Source: Chryseobacterium indologenes (GTDB lineage Bacteria; Bacteroidota; Bacteroidia; Flavobacteriales; Weeksellaceae). Taken from it: DNA of 64,000 nt. The translations under genes were made by a program, and so were the position numbers. The stretch's first letter is position 1; each line of letters starts with the position of its first letter. The notes beneath the pieces were generated by a model, which was given only the letters and a program-made list of their open reading frames with translations, did not search any database and was not told where the DNA came from. The DNA lies in NCBI GenBank assembly GCA_001013295.1, contig LAZY01000053.1:34811-98810 (forward strand), written 5' to 3'. Below, in pieces: positions 33,635-42,229 of this stretch.

Positions 33635-34018
33635 TTATTTTACTAACTCCTCAAAAAGCTTACCAAAAGTAATGTTCAGATCTTTGGATTTTCCGGGATG
33701 AGGTCTTGAAGTCTGGACCACTGCACTTCGTACAGCCGTCAGCCAGCGAAATCGCTCAGGAATGTCCAGCAGAGCAATAGGGCCGCCGTTTTTATCTCCA
33801 TTGGCAATTTTCTGAAAACTTTCCAGATTTTGAATGATGTCTTCATAATCCAGTTTACTGTGCATCAGTTTAAATTTATCAGGACACAGATAAAACTCTA
33901 CTCTGATGAATTTTTCCTTCTTGGAAAACATCACCAATCCGATATTGAAAAATTCTTCTCTTTCAACTTTGGGTACCAGGCGTATTACCGCGTATTCATA
34001 TATTTTATCCTCTTGCAT
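33635..34018 (-). CDS. DUF3037 domain-containing protein
   Basis: A 127-residue small soluble protein: EYAVIRLVPKVEREEFFNIGLVMFSKKE at the start and the FRWLTAVRSAVVQTSRPHPGKS block, both diagnostic of DUF3037. Function is not known. Its first codons overlap the last 14 bases of the HipA-like kinase gene, so the two are co-translated. This two-gene pairing suggests that the proteins act together. Confidence 0.88.
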   Translation of the reverse strand: MQEDKIYEYAVIRLVPKVEREEFFNIGLVMFSKKEKFIRVEFYLCPDKFKLMHSKLDYEDIIQNLESFQKIANGDKNGGPIALLDIPERFRWLTAVRSAVVQTSRPHPGKSKDLNITFGKLFEELVK

Positions 34019-34778
34019 TTTTCGCTTCGTTTACAAAGATTTGAGAATTTTCGAATCTGGTTTTCAAAAACTGAAAATAGATCTCACGGATTTCATCTGG
34101 AGTTTCGTCAGCATCATTCCATTGCAACCAGTCTTCAGGAATTGAATTGACAATATCTCTGAACAGGTTGTCGTTCAGTACTTCATGGGCAAACTGATCT
34201 GCTTCGTCCAGCATTTTGGCTTTCGGAAGCAGTACATGATCCTTTACGTATTTGAAAGGTGTTTTTGCTGCTGCATCGAAATTTTGCCAAGAGTGGTGAA
34301 AGTAGAATGAAGCTCCATTATCAATGATCCAGAGTTCTTTATGCCACATCAGCATATTCGTATTCCTAAAAGTACGGTCAATATTGGTGATGAAAGCATC
34401 CAGCCATACAATCTTCGAAGCCAGAAGCGGGTCAACGTTTATTCCTGGATCATAAGTGATTGAGCCGGAGAGATAATGAAGCCCGAGATTCAGCCCTTCT
34501 GAGTGTTTCAGCAGATCCTGTATTTCTTCGTCGGCTTCCGTTCTTCCAAAGTCAGCATCAAGATTGATAAAAACCAGTTCGGGAATTTTCAATCCCAAGG
34601 CTTCCGTAATTTTTCCACCCAGAAGTTCGGAGATCAGCATTTTTACCCCATGGCCTGCACCACGGAATTTTAAAACATATTTAAAGTCATCATCAGCTTC
34701 TGCCAGAGCAGGAAGAGATCCTCCTTCTCTCAATGGCAGAATGTAACGCATCACGGTTACAGTTCTTAAATTCTGCAT
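34005..34778 (-). CDS. HipA-like Ser/Thr kinase, short form
   Basis: A 257-residue protein resembling the kinase core of HipA without its usual N-terminal subdomain. Lys37 (YVLKF) can be the ATP-anchoring Lys; TNIDRTFRNTN (about 131-141) matches the catalytic-loop NxDRxxxN motif with Asp134; IIDNGASF supplies the metal-binding Asp153. All key residues needed for activity are therefore present. HipA itself phosphorylates GltX and inhibits growth, but no HipB-type DNA-binding antitoxin is nearby; DUF3037 takes that place. Role unknown. Confidence 0.85.
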   Translation of the reverse strand: MQNLRTVTVMRYILPLREGGSLPALAEADDDFKYVLKFRGAGHGVKMLISELLGGKITEALGLKIPELVFINLDADFGRTEADEEIQDLLKHSEGLNLGLHYLSGSITYDPGINVDPLLASKIVWLDAFITNIDRTFRNTNMLMWHKELWIIDNGASFYFHHSWQNFDAAAKTPFKYVKDHVLLPKAKMLDEADQFAHEVLNDNLFRDIVNSIPEDWLQWNDADETPDEIREIYFQFLKTRFENSQIFVNEAKNARG

Positions 34779-34793
34779 GAAGCAAAAATAAGG

Positions 34794-36056
34794 TTATTTT
34801 TTAATAATTTTTTTGATGAATTCCTTTTCTCTCGTTTTATAGTGTAAAAGATAAACACCCGGTGATAAATGATGCAAAGGAATCACATATCCGGAGTCCG
34901 TTTTGTTCAGGCTGTATACAACGGTTCTTCCGCTGAAATCTGTAAGGGAAAGAATTTCAATTTTCTTTTGTGCTGTAATGTTCACAAGGTTTTGTGCCGG
35001 ATTAGGATAGATCTGTATCTGATCTTCAATTAAAAATTCTTTGATGCCAAGAGTGTTTACAGTGAGGCGCTTGGTTTTGGTGGTATTGGCACTGCATGCA
35101 TCAGTAGTAAGGCTTACATTATAATCTCCCGATGCAGCATAAGTATGTACAGGATTTTGCAGGGTGGAAGTATTACCATCTCCAAAGTTCCATAGATAAG
35201 TCGTGGCATTTTGGGTCTTATTGGTAAACTGAATGGTGGTGGCATTGGTAAACTGATGAATAAATCTGCTGTGAACATCATTGGAGACTGCATTCCAGGT
35301 ATCCAGAGTATTGTAAACTTCTGTTTTGACAATATTTTTAATAAACTGCGCCTGTGAAGGAGTGAGATTTCCTTTATAAGCAGCCAGAGTAGGATCTTTT
35401 TTGAATATAATCGTATAAAAAGTATAGGCGGCTGCCATAGAACCTATATAGCTAGGATGGGACTGATCCTGATCATAAAGTTCCAGAGAGGGATCCTGCT
35501 GTCTGATGGCTCGCCATACTTTACCCACTGGAGATAAAAGGGCTTCGTTGGTCTGGGCCATTTCAACATACCGCTGATAAATAAGATTATCCATTCCCTC
35601 ATATGTACATACTTCAGGCTGAGCATTACAACGGGTATTATCACCGTTTTTGCGCCCCCAAGTCATATAGAAAATAACGTTTCCACAGGCATTGGTAGAT
35701 TTTATAAGATCAGAAAGTTGGGTAGCGTAAGGGTAGACCTGGCTTTGAACTACCTGATCCGGAAAAGACGGAAGCTGGCTCTGTTCCTGCAATACCACGT
35801 AATCCCAGTTTCCCTGGGTGAGGATGTTTACCGTAGTACTGTTGACATGATCCTGAAGGGTTGCTCCTCCTATGGCCTGGCTCTGGAAGTCTACAATATC
35901 GTTGGTAGAGGCCGCTACATTTTTGATCAGATTGGGTAAATCATTTACATAGGTATAGCTGTTCCCGATAAAGAAGACTCTCTTGGAGGTTTGACTGATT
36001 GTAAAAGAAAAAGTGATTAAAAGTAAAAAAAGTAGAGTTTTTTTCATAAATTTCAA
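34794..36056 (-). CDS. T9SS-secreted SGNH/GDSL-like hydrolase with PKD domain
   Basis: A 420-residue protein (a start nine bases later, at 36047, is equally good). After the signal peptide, residues about 25-230 look like an SGNH hydrolase: VFFIGNSYTYVNDLP holds the Ser block, then AIGGATLQDH, and SHPSYIG with the Asp/Ser-His block. A PKD domain follows (YLWNFGDGNTSTLQNPVHTY), and the C-terminus is a type A T9SS sorting signal (YPNPAQNLVNI ... LSPGVYLL ... KKIIKK). It should be exported across the outer membrane and may act on polysaccharide or ester substituents. Confidence 0.82.
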   Translation of the reverse strand: MKFMKKTLLFLLLITFSFTISQTSKRVFFIGNSYTYVNDLPNLIKNVAASTNDIVDFQSQAIGGATLQDHVNSTTVNILTQGNWDYVVLQEQSQLPSFPDQVVQSQVYPYATQLSDLIKSTNACGNVIFYMTWGRKNGDNTRCNAQPEVCTYEGMDNLIYQRYVEMAQTNEALLSPVGKVWRAIRQQDPSLELYDQDQSHPSYIGSMAAAYTFYTIIFKKDPTLAAYKGNLTPSQAQFIKNIVKTEVYNTLDTWNAVSNDVHSRFIHQFTNATTIQFTNKTQNATTYLWNFGDGNTSTLQNPVHTYAASGDYNVSLTTDACSANTTKTKRLTVNTLGIKEFLIEDQIQIYPNPAQNLVNITAQKKIEILSLTDFSGRTVVYSLNKTDSGYVIPLHHLSPGVYLLHYKTREKEFIKKIIKK

Positions 36057-36108
36057 TTTAAATTAGCATTATAAATATAAAGAATATTAAACAAAACTTA
36101 TATATATT

Positions 36109-36951
36109 ATGAATTTGATTAGTGAAAAGAATATATATTTAGAAAATAAAGAAACAAAAGGTTTTCTTGCTGATATTTTTTACAGCGACACCAAAAAGAA
36201 ACTGCCGCTGGTGATCTTTATACATGGATATAAGGGCTATAAAGATTGGGGAGCATGGAATCTGATGGCTGAAAAGTTTGCTGAAGCTGGTTTTTTCTTT
36301 GTGAAGTTTAATTTTTCCCATAATGGGACCACTGTAGAAGATCCCCACAACTTTGCAGACCTGGAGGCTTTCGGGAATAACAATTATTCTAAAGAACTTT
36401 CAGATTTAGGATTCGTTATTGATCATTTTATAGAGAATTCTCGTGTGGATCGTGAAAAGGTAATTCTGATCGGTCACAGCAGGGGAGGTGGAATTTCTAT
36501 CATCAAGACCTTTGAAGATGAAAGGATCAACGGTCTGATTACTCTGGCAAGTGTGGATACTTTGGAAAGATTTCCTACAGGTGAAGCTTTTGAAAACTGG
36601 AAAAGAGCAGGAGTCTATTTTGCCTTAAATGGGCGTACAAAACAGGAAATGCCACATTATTATCAGTTTTATGAAGATTATGAGAAGGACATTCATCGTT
36701 TTGATGTGGAAAGAGCAACAGAAATGGCCAAAGCTCATATGCTGATCATTCATGGAACTCAGGACGAAGCTGTAAACGCCGGACAGGCAGAACATCTTCA
36801 CCTTCTCCATCCGAATTCTCAACTATTCCTGATTGAAAATGCTAATCATACCTTCGGAGCAAAGGAACCCTGGACAGAAAAGAAACTTCCGGAAGATCTC
36901 AATACTGTTACTGAAAAGTGTATTGAGTTTATCAAAGAAAAATTGAAATAA
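36109..36951 (+). CDS. Alpha/beta hydrolase, dienelactone-hydrolase-like
   Basis: A 280-residue cytosolic hydrolase with no signal peptide. The HGYKGYKDW oxyanion region, nucleophile elbow GHSRGGG (Ser near 125), HGTQDEAV acidic residue and NANHTFG catalytic His are all present. Substrate cannot be told from sequence. Preceding AT-rich DNA contains no clear -7 box. It is followed 49 bases later by a lipoprotein gene on the same strand. Confidence 0.85.
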   Translation: MNLISEKNIYLENKETKGFLADIFYSDTKKKLPLVIFIHGYKGYKDWGAWNLMAEKFAEAGFFFVKFNFSHNGTTVEDPHNFADLEAFGNNNYSKELSDLGFVIDHFIENSRVDREKVILIGHSRGGGISIIKTFEDERINGLITLASVDTLERFPTGEAFENWKRAGVYFALNGRTKQEMPHYYQFYEDYEKDIHRFDVERATEMAKAHMLIIHGTQDEAVNAGQAEHLHLLHPNSQLFLIENANHTFGAKEPWTEKKLPEDLNTVTEKCIEFIKEKLK

Positions 36952-37000
36952 AGCCTTTCCGATTGCGTTATATTACATTAACACTTTATACAATATCATT

Positions 37001-37513
37001 ATGAAAAAACTTATTGCAGGCGCATTGGCGCTATCCTTATGTACAGCAGTTATTTCCTGTAACAAAGAAGCCAAAACCTCAACTTCTGCAGGTACAGATT
37101 CACTGGCAACAACAATGCCTAAAGATTCTGCAACACAACCGAAATCTGATTCGGCAGCTACTGCTTCTCCCTCTGCTGCAACAGAGAACATCATTACTAA
37201 GAATGTTGGAAAATATCCACATGAGATCAAACTGTTTGAAGATAAAAGCATCACAGATCGATTGAAAAAGCTTGTTGGAGCTCAATATAATGATATGATA
37301 AAATATTTTAATGTAGAAAGCCCAATCGCCTCTGAAAACGGAATTTATAAATTAACAGGATGTAAACAACACGACTGTCCGGGATACTCAACAGACATTT
37401 ATTATGATGCTAAGGATGACAACCTGAATGTCATGATAGATCAGAACGGTAAGCTGACAGACTTCAGTGAAAAGAAGAAAATAACGGTATCAGAATCTTT
37501 GAAATCGAAATAA
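37001..37513 (+). CDS. Lipoprotein with possible Ivy-like lysozyme-inhibitor domain
   Basis: A 170-residue lipoprotein: signal with lipobox VISC and Cys20, a 45-residue Ser/Ala/Thr/Lys linker, then a compact domain of about 105 residues. The segment YKLTGCKQHDCPGYSTDIYY resembles the CKPHDC loop that inserts into the lysozyme active site in Ivy (inhibitor of vertebrate lysozyme), with similar spacing to flanking strands. That likeness is my inference from the motif only. A strong terminator follows. Confidence 0.65.
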   Translation: MKKLIAGALALSLCTAVISCNKEAKTSTSAGTDSLATTMPKDSATQPKSDSAATASPSAATENIITKNVGKYPHEIKLFEDKSITDRLKKLVGAQYNDMIKYFNVESPIASENGIYKLTGCKQHDCPGYSTDIYYDAKDDNLNVMIDQNGKLTDFSEKKKITVSESLKSK

Positions 37514-37579
37514 AGACAGAAGCTGGAAACGGGAGGTTTTCGTATTCCGATCCACTTCTCTGACCTGAAATATAATAAG

Positions 37580-37612
37580 AAGAGGCGCCTGAAATTTCAG
37601 GCGCCTCTTTTG
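37580..37612. terminator. Bidirectional terminator, perfect 30-base palindrome
   Basis: AAGAGGCGCCTGAAA (37580-37594) is followed directly by its exact reverse complement (37595-37609) and TT. It serves the lipoprotein gene and, on the other strand, the flavin reductase gene. Confidence 0.88.
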
Positions 37613-37637
37613 TATCTGACAATATGATGAAATTGAT

Positions 37638-38462
37638 CTACTTCATGATAAGTACGTTCCATGCTTCTTCAATTTTGCTCTCAAGAAGCAGCTTCTGAGC
37701 ATCAAGATGAATGTTTTCATCAGCGTGGAATTCGCCGTCAGGCAGTACTTCCGTATTGGCAAGCATACCAAGATCATTTCCTGTAAATATTTTGCTGTAT
37801 TTGATGGCATCCGGCAACAGATCAAACCCAATTCCTTTTGTTACCAGAGGTTTTGGAACTTCAAAAAGGCTGTTCTCATTACTTCTTGAATACCAGTTGC
37901 CGCCTAAACGGGCAACCATATCCAGCTTTTTCTGATCCAGATTTCCGGCTTCATTCAGGTATTCTTCTCTGATGTGAATTTTCTGGACTTCACAGATCAC
38001 CAGATTTCCGGCTCCGCCCTGTTCGCCAAGAGATTTTACTTCCAAAACTTTGCATTCAAAGTTAACAGGACATTCTTCAATCAGTTTGGGCTGTACAAGC
38101 TCAGCATCTTTCATAGTCAGACCGGATTTGATGAATTCATTCACTCCGGTTTCGTATTCTGTAGAAGCTAAAGAAATTTGCTGTACAATAGGAAAGTTGA
38201 CCGTTCCAATCACTACTTCCGGTACTTCCAGAACATTTTCCAGGGTATGTTTTGTGGTATTATCACGCACTCTCCTTGATGGTGAAAAGATCAGAATGGG
38301 AGGAACCGTACTGAACATATTAAAAAAACTGAATGGAGATAAATTATTTTTACCGTCTTTATCCACCGTAGAAGCCAATGCAATAGGACGTGGTGAAACG
38401 GCGGTTTGCATGATGGTTTGTAAATGTACGGCGGTTATTTCAGATGGGATTACTGTTTTCAT
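37638..38462 (-). CDS. Flavin reductase-like FMN-binding protein
   Basis: A 274-residue protein of the flavin-reductase/FMN split-barrel family: SPRPIALASTVDKDGKNNLSPFSFFNMFSTVPP is the typical FMN-binding start, then TVNF and the GEHIRE/ICEVQKIHIREEYL strands. A C-terminal extension of about 70 residues is usual in its long-form relatives. It lies in line with the tyrosine catabolism genes, but separated from fumarylacetoacetase by the GxxExxY insertion, so it was perhaps the last gene of that operon. Confidence 0.85.
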   Translation of the reverse strand: MKTVIPSEITAVHLQTIMQTAVSPRPIALASTVDKDGKNNLSPFSFFNMFSTVPPILIFSPSRRVRDNTTKHTLENVLEVPEVVIGTVNFPIVQQISLASTEYETGVNEFIKSGLTMKDAELVQPKLIEECPVNFECKVLEVKSLGEQGGAGNLVICEVQKIHIREEYLNEAGNLDQKKLDMVARLGGNWYSRSNENSLFEVPKPLVTKGIGFDLLPDAIKYSKIFTGNDLGMLANTEVLPDGEFHADENIHLDAQKLLLESKIEEAWNVLIMK

Positions 38463-38519
38463 ATTTTTCTTTTTAACACTTAAGCTACTTTAGTTATTTC
38501 TGATGCTGCATATAAAAGA

Positions 38520-38551
38520 TCACTTAAGTTTGAAAATCTACGATTTTCATT
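38520..38551. repeat. Left palindrome-bearing inverted repeat around the GxxExxY gene
   Basis: It contains the hairpin GAAAATC-TAC-GATTTTC (38532-38548) preceded by TCACTTAAGTTT. The stop codon of the GxxExxY gene lies inside it. It is inverted relative to 38971-39004. Confidence 0.75.
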
Positions 38552-38960
38552 CTTTGGGAAGTTCTTTGAATATTTTAGAGGCAAAATATTCACAGCCTTC
38601 ATGGTAAAGATTTGTGACATTGAAATTAACTAAGATTGAACGAGGTACTTTTAAAAGGTTCATATAATTCATAGTTTGAGCTTTATGAATCTGATGAATT
38701 TCAGCAACCGATTTTAGTTCTAAAACAATTAACTCCTCAATCAAAAAGTCACATTTTACTTTACAGTCTATATGATTTCCTTTATACAAAAATGGAATTT
38801 CAAGTTCACTTTGATATTGCAGACCCAGAAGATCAAATTCTTTTTCTAAGCATTGATGATAAACCTCTTCATATAAACCAGGGCCTGTCAGTTTATGAAC
38901 TTCAATACAGGCCCCAATAATTTTATAAGAAAGATCATTAATTAATTTTTGTGTAATCAT
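38547..38960 (-). CDS. GxxExxY family protein, PD-(D/E)XK nuclease-like
   Basis: A 137-residue protein with the name-giving GLYEEVY motif (about 28-34), KVKCDFLIEELIVLELKSV which reads as the PD-(D/E)XK nuclease core (Asp then ExK), and an ending typical of the family. The family is widely spread in single copies and its function is not established. Here it sits between fah and the flavin reductase gene, flanked by inverted repeats that each form a hairpin, and its stop codon is inside one of them. This suggests that gene and repeats came together as an insertion of about 485 bases. Confidence 0.88.
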   Translation of the reverse strand: MITQKLINDLSYKIIGACIEVHKLTGPGLYEEVYHQCLEKEFDLLGLQYQSELEIPFLYKGNHIDCKVKCDFLIEELIVLELKSVAEIHQIHKAQTMNYMNLLKVPRSILVNFNVTNLYHEGCEYFASKIFKELPKE

Positions 38961-38970
38961 AATGCATCAT

Positions 38971-39004
38971 AATGAAAATCGTAGATTTTCAAAAACTAAA
39001 GTGA
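38971..39004. repeat. Right palindrome-bearing inverted repeat around the GxxExxY gene
   Basis: It contains GAAAATC-GTA-GATTTTC (38974-38990), followed by AAAAACTAAAGTGA. Twenty-one bases are identical to the reverse complement of the left repeat, with the outer part similar apart from a two-base gap. A second AAAAACTAAAGTG copy lies at 39034-39046. Confidence 0.75.
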
Positions 39005-39058
39005 ACTTAATTTTCCATAATCATTTAGCTTAAAAAACTAAAGTGTTTAAAATAATTT

Positions 39059-40306
39059 TTAAAGTGTCGGGATAATTTTACCTGAAACTTCACCGAAACC
39101 TACTCTCACACCGTCTTTTTCTGCCCATGCTTTCATGGTAACGGTATCATTGTCTTCAATGAACTTTCTTTCTTCACCGTTGCTTAATGATAAAGGATTT
39201 TGTCCTCTCCACGTAAGCTCAAGCATAGAGCCGAAAGATTTTGGATCGCTTCTGGAAATGGTACCGCTGGCATACAGATCACCCACTTCTACGTTACATC
39301 CGTTTACAGTGTGGTGAGCCAATTGCTGGGTCATATTCCAGTACATATGTTTGTAGTTGCTTTCGCAGATCAGGTTTTGATCACCGTTTTCCGGCTGAAT
39401 ATATACTTCAAGATTAATATCGTAATTTTTGTCACCTTCAAATTTCAGGTAATCCAGAACTTCAGGATCTTGCGTAGGAGAAGTTGTTCTGAATGGTTCC
39501 AATGCTTCAAGAGTAACTACCCATGGAGAGATAGATGACCCGAAGTTTTTCGCAAGGAATGGCCCTAGCGGAACATACTCCCAAGATTGAATATCTCTTG
39601 CAGACCAGTCGTTGAATACCACCATTCCGAAGATCGCATCTTCTGCATCTTTTGTAGAAATACTTTCACCCATCTCCGTATTTTTGTTGACGATGAAAGC
39701 CATTTCCAGTTCGAAATCAAGTTGTTTGCAAGGTCCGAAAATAGGTTGATCTGCATCGGCAGGTTTCATTTGTCCTTTCGGGCGGTTGATTTCCGTTCCT
39801 GAAACAACAATAGAAGAGGCTCTTCCATGGTAGCCTACCGGTAAATGCTTCCAGTTTGGCAATAAAGCATTGGCAGGATCACGGAACATTTTCCCTACGT
39901 TGGTTGCGTGTTCGATGCTGCTGTAGAAGTCTGTATAATTCGGAATGTGCACAGGCATCATCATCTTTACCTTGTCAAGATCGTAGAACGCTTCTTCAAT
40001 AGTTTTCTGATCTTTAGATAATGCTGATCCTTCTTCCAGTAAAGTCTGGATTTTGGTACGCACAGCATTGGTAACTGGTTTGCCCAGTTCGATGAATTCG
40101 TTGATAGTATACGCTTCAAAAACATTGTCGTCTAAGCCTTCAATGTCTTCAAAATAGCCAAGATCATACAAAGTGGCAAGATCAATAACCTGATCTCCGA
40201 TCCTTGTACAGCATCCGATGTATTCTTTGTTAAAAACTGCTACTCCGAAAGGAATATTATGTATAGAAAAATCCGAGTCTGAGGAATAGTCTACAAATGA
40301 TTTCAT
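39059..40306 (-). CDS. fahA: Fumarylacetoacetase
   Basis: A 415-residue enzyme with the FAH N-terminal SH3-like domain (FGVAVFNKEYIGCCTRIGDQVIDL) and the catalytic domain: YTDFYSSIEHATNVG, PVGYHGRASSIVVSGT with the catalytic His, LDFELEMAFIV (metal-binding Glu) and FNDWSARDIQSWEYVPLGPFLAKNFG (Asp and Lys). It splits fumarylacetoacetate to fumarate and acetoacetate, the last step of tyrosine degradation. The upstream gene in the cluster is the exported protein at 40363, and hppD beyond it. Confidence 0.95.
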   Translation of the reverse strand: MKSFVDYSSDSDFSIHNIPFGVAVFNKEYIGCCTRIGDQVIDLATLYDLGYFEDIEGLDDNVFEAYTINEFIELGKPVTNAVRTKIQTLLEEGSALSKDQKTIEEAFYDLDKVKMMMPVHIPNYTDFYSSIEHATNVGKMFRDPANALLPNWKHLPVGYHGRASSIVVSGTEINRPKGQMKPADADQPIFGPCKQLDFELEMAFIVNKNTEMGESISTKDAEDAIFGMVVFNDWSARDIQSWEYVPLGPFLAKNFGSSISPWVVTLEALEPFRTTSPTQDPEVLDYLKFEGDKNYDINLEVYIQPENGDQNLICESNYKHMYWNMTQQLAHHTVNGCNVEVGDLYASGTISRSDPKSFGSMLELTWRGQNPLSLSNGEERKFIEDNDTVTMKAWAEKDGVRVGFGEVSGKIIPTL

Positions 40307-40362
40307 AAGTTTAGATTTAATTTAGATTAAAATATCACCCTGGGAAATAGTCTTTGGGATGT

Positions 40363-40824
40363 TTATTTTGCCTTTTTGGTATAAGATTGTTCATCAATCC
40401 AGCGGTCTTTGGTATTGACATCGATGAGGTAGAGAATATTGTCCTGCTGGGTAAGCAATAGCGTTTTGGTGACTGCGATCGGGATTTTTTTACCTTCCAG
40501 TACATCTGCCCGCAGCGAAACGATGTTCTTTTTTCTGACAATATCGCCTGTGAAAACATTGGAACTGCTTTCTCCTGTGGCTTTATCATCAAAAACTTCT
40601 ACATACGTAGCATTGTTCCCTTTGATCACGATAAAATCTCTTTCCGTATGGTCTGCTTCATCTTTAATGAAGACAAACTTTTTGTTGTCAATATTTACCT
40701 TTTCAAGATTCTGATTGATGCCTCTTCTTGCTTCAAGTCTGTCGAGGATTGCATTTAAGGAACCGTATTGTGCCTTTACACCCAGGGTTCCAAAGAATAA
40801 AATTCCTATTAAAAGTTTTCTCAT
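40363..40824 (-). CDS. Small exported hypothetical protein
   Basis: A 153-residue protein from the ATG at 40824, which gives a clean signal peptide (RKLLIGILFFGTLGVKAQ); the reading frame runs further upstream into hppD and has no support there. The mature part has repeated strand patterns (FVFIKDEADHTERDFIVIKG, NVFTGDIVRKKNIVSLRADVLEGKK). I do not recognise the domain. It is separated from hppD by a terminator and lies before fahA. Confidence 0.65.
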   Translation of the reverse strand: MRKLLIGILFFGTLGVKAQYGSLNAILDRLEARRGINQNLEKVNIDNKKFVFIKDEADHTERDFIVIKGNNATYVEVFDDKATGESSSNVFTGDIVRKKNIVSLRADVLEGKKIPIAVTKTLLLTQQDNILYLIDVNTKDRWIDEQSYTKKAK

Positions 40825-40837
40825 TATGCTGTGTTTT

Positions 40838-40878
40838 ATAAAAAAGTTTTGCCAGAATACTGAATCCTGACAAAACTT
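40838..40878 (-). terminator. Terminator after hppD
   Basis: On the minus strand AAGTTTTGTCAG pairs with CTGGCAAAACTT (12 pairs with one G-T) and is followed by TTTT. Confidence 0.75.
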
Positions 40879-40897
40879 AATATTTTTTAACGTAAAA

Positions 40898-42028
40898 TTA
40901 AAGATTACCTCTTCTTTCCTGCTCTCTTTCCAGAGCTTCGAATAACGCTTTGAAGTTTCCGGCACCAAAACTCTGTGCACCGTGTCTTTCAATGATTTCG
41001 AAGAATAGAGTAGGGCGGTCTTCTACAGGCTTGGTAAAGATCTGAAGTAAGTACCCTTCTTCATCATGATCAATAAGTATACCTAACTCCTGAAGTTTTT
41101 TAAGATCTTCATCAATATGGCCTACTCTTTCAGGAACCATGTCATAATATGCTTCCGGTGGAGCTGAAAGGAATTCCACACCACGTTTTTTAAGCTCAGT
41201 TACCGTGTGGATAATGTCTTTGGTAGCTACTGCAATGTGCTGTACTCCTTCACCTTCGTAGAAATCAAGATATTCTTCTACCTGAGATTTCTTTTTACCT
41301 TCAGCAGGCTCGTTGATCGGGAATTTTGCATATCCGTTTCCGTTTGACATTACTTTAGACATCAGTGCAGAATATTCTGTGTTGATCTGCTTGTCATCGA
41401 AAGAAAGGATGTTTACAAACCCCATTACTTTTTCATACCATTCTACGGTAGGGATCATTCTGTTCCAGTCTACGTTTCCTACACAGTGGTCTACATACAA
41501 TAGACCTGCTTCTTCAGGATTGTAGGCACTTTCCCATTTTTCATATCCTGGCATGAAAGCCCCTTCATAATTTTTTCTTTCTACAAACATGTGAACTGTT
41601 TCTCCGTAGGTATAAATTCCGGACATTCTTACTTCACCATGCTCATCAGTTAAAGTTACGGGCTCTAAATATGGTTTTCCACCTCTTTTGGTAGTTTCTT
41701 CGAAAGCTGCATAAGCGTCATCTACCCAAAGTGCCAAAATCTTTACTCCGTCACCGTGTTTTTTTACATGCTCGCTGATAGAAGAATCAGACTTCAATCC
41801 GGTAGTTAATACCAATCTGATCTTGCCCTGTTGAAGCACATAAGATGCACGGTCTCTTACTCCTGTTTCAGGACCCGCATAAGCTACAGACTGAAAACCG
41901 AAAGCGGTTTTGTAATAATGGGCAGCCTGTTTTGCATTTCCTACATAAAACTCAATATAATCTGTACCGTTGATCGGTAAGAAATTTTCTGCTTGAGCAA
42001 TTTTCTCGGCAAATGTAAGTGTTGACAT
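40898..42028 (-). CDS. hppD: 4-Hydroxyphenylpyruvate dioxygenase
   Basis: A 376-residue non-haem iron dioxygenase built of two vicinal-oxygen-chelate modules. The C-terminal module has the DHCVGN (first His ligand), the VQHIAVATKDI segment (second His) and LFFEIIERHGAQSFGAGNFKALFEALEREQ (Glu ligand), all diagnostic of HPPD. It converts 4-hydroxyphenylpyruvate to homogentisate. The start at 42028 (MSTLTFAEK) fits the family better than the frame start 11 codons upstream. With hmgA and fahA it forms the tyrosine breakdown route. Confidence 0.95.
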   Translation of the reverse strand: MSTLTFAEKIAQAENFLPINGTDYIEFYVGNAKQAAHYYKTAFGFQSVAYAGPETGVRDRASYVLQQGKIRLVLTTGLKSDSSISEHVKKHGDGVKILALWVDDAYAAFEETTKRGGKPYLEPVTLTDEHGEVRMSGIYTYGETVHMFVERKNYEGAFMPGYEKWESAYNPEEAGLLYVDHCVGNVDWNRMIPTVEWYEKVMGFVNILSFDDKQINTEYSALMSKVMSNGNGYAKFPINEPAEGKKKSQVEEYLDFYEGEGVQHIAVATKDIIHTVTELKKRGVEFLSAPPEAYYDMVPERVGHIDEDLKKLQELGILIDHDEEGYLLQIFTKPVEDRPTLFFEIIERHGAQSFGAGNFKALFEALEREQERRGNL

Positions 42029-42182
42029 ATTCTTTTTTACTTTTATTTTATTGGTATGCAAATTACAAAAAACTTGGATATAGGAAAAATATTCCCTACT
42101 AATCCTTGAATTTATTTAACATAACGTTAAAGAAAAGTTTATTTAAGTATATTTAAGTTCCATTTGTTTGAAATCAACCACT

Positions 42183-42190
42183 TACATTTG
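42183..42190 (+). promoter_or_regulatory. Orphan plus-strand -7 box, possible small RNA promoter
   Basis: TACATTTG matches TAnnTTTG exactly, with TTG at 42164-42166 (16-base spacer). No plus-strand gene follows; a strong hairpin terminator ends the possible transcript about 70 bases later. Confidence 0.4.
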
Positions 42191-42229
42191 TAATACAAAA
42201 AACAAGTGAGAAAAAAATATTTCGTACAT

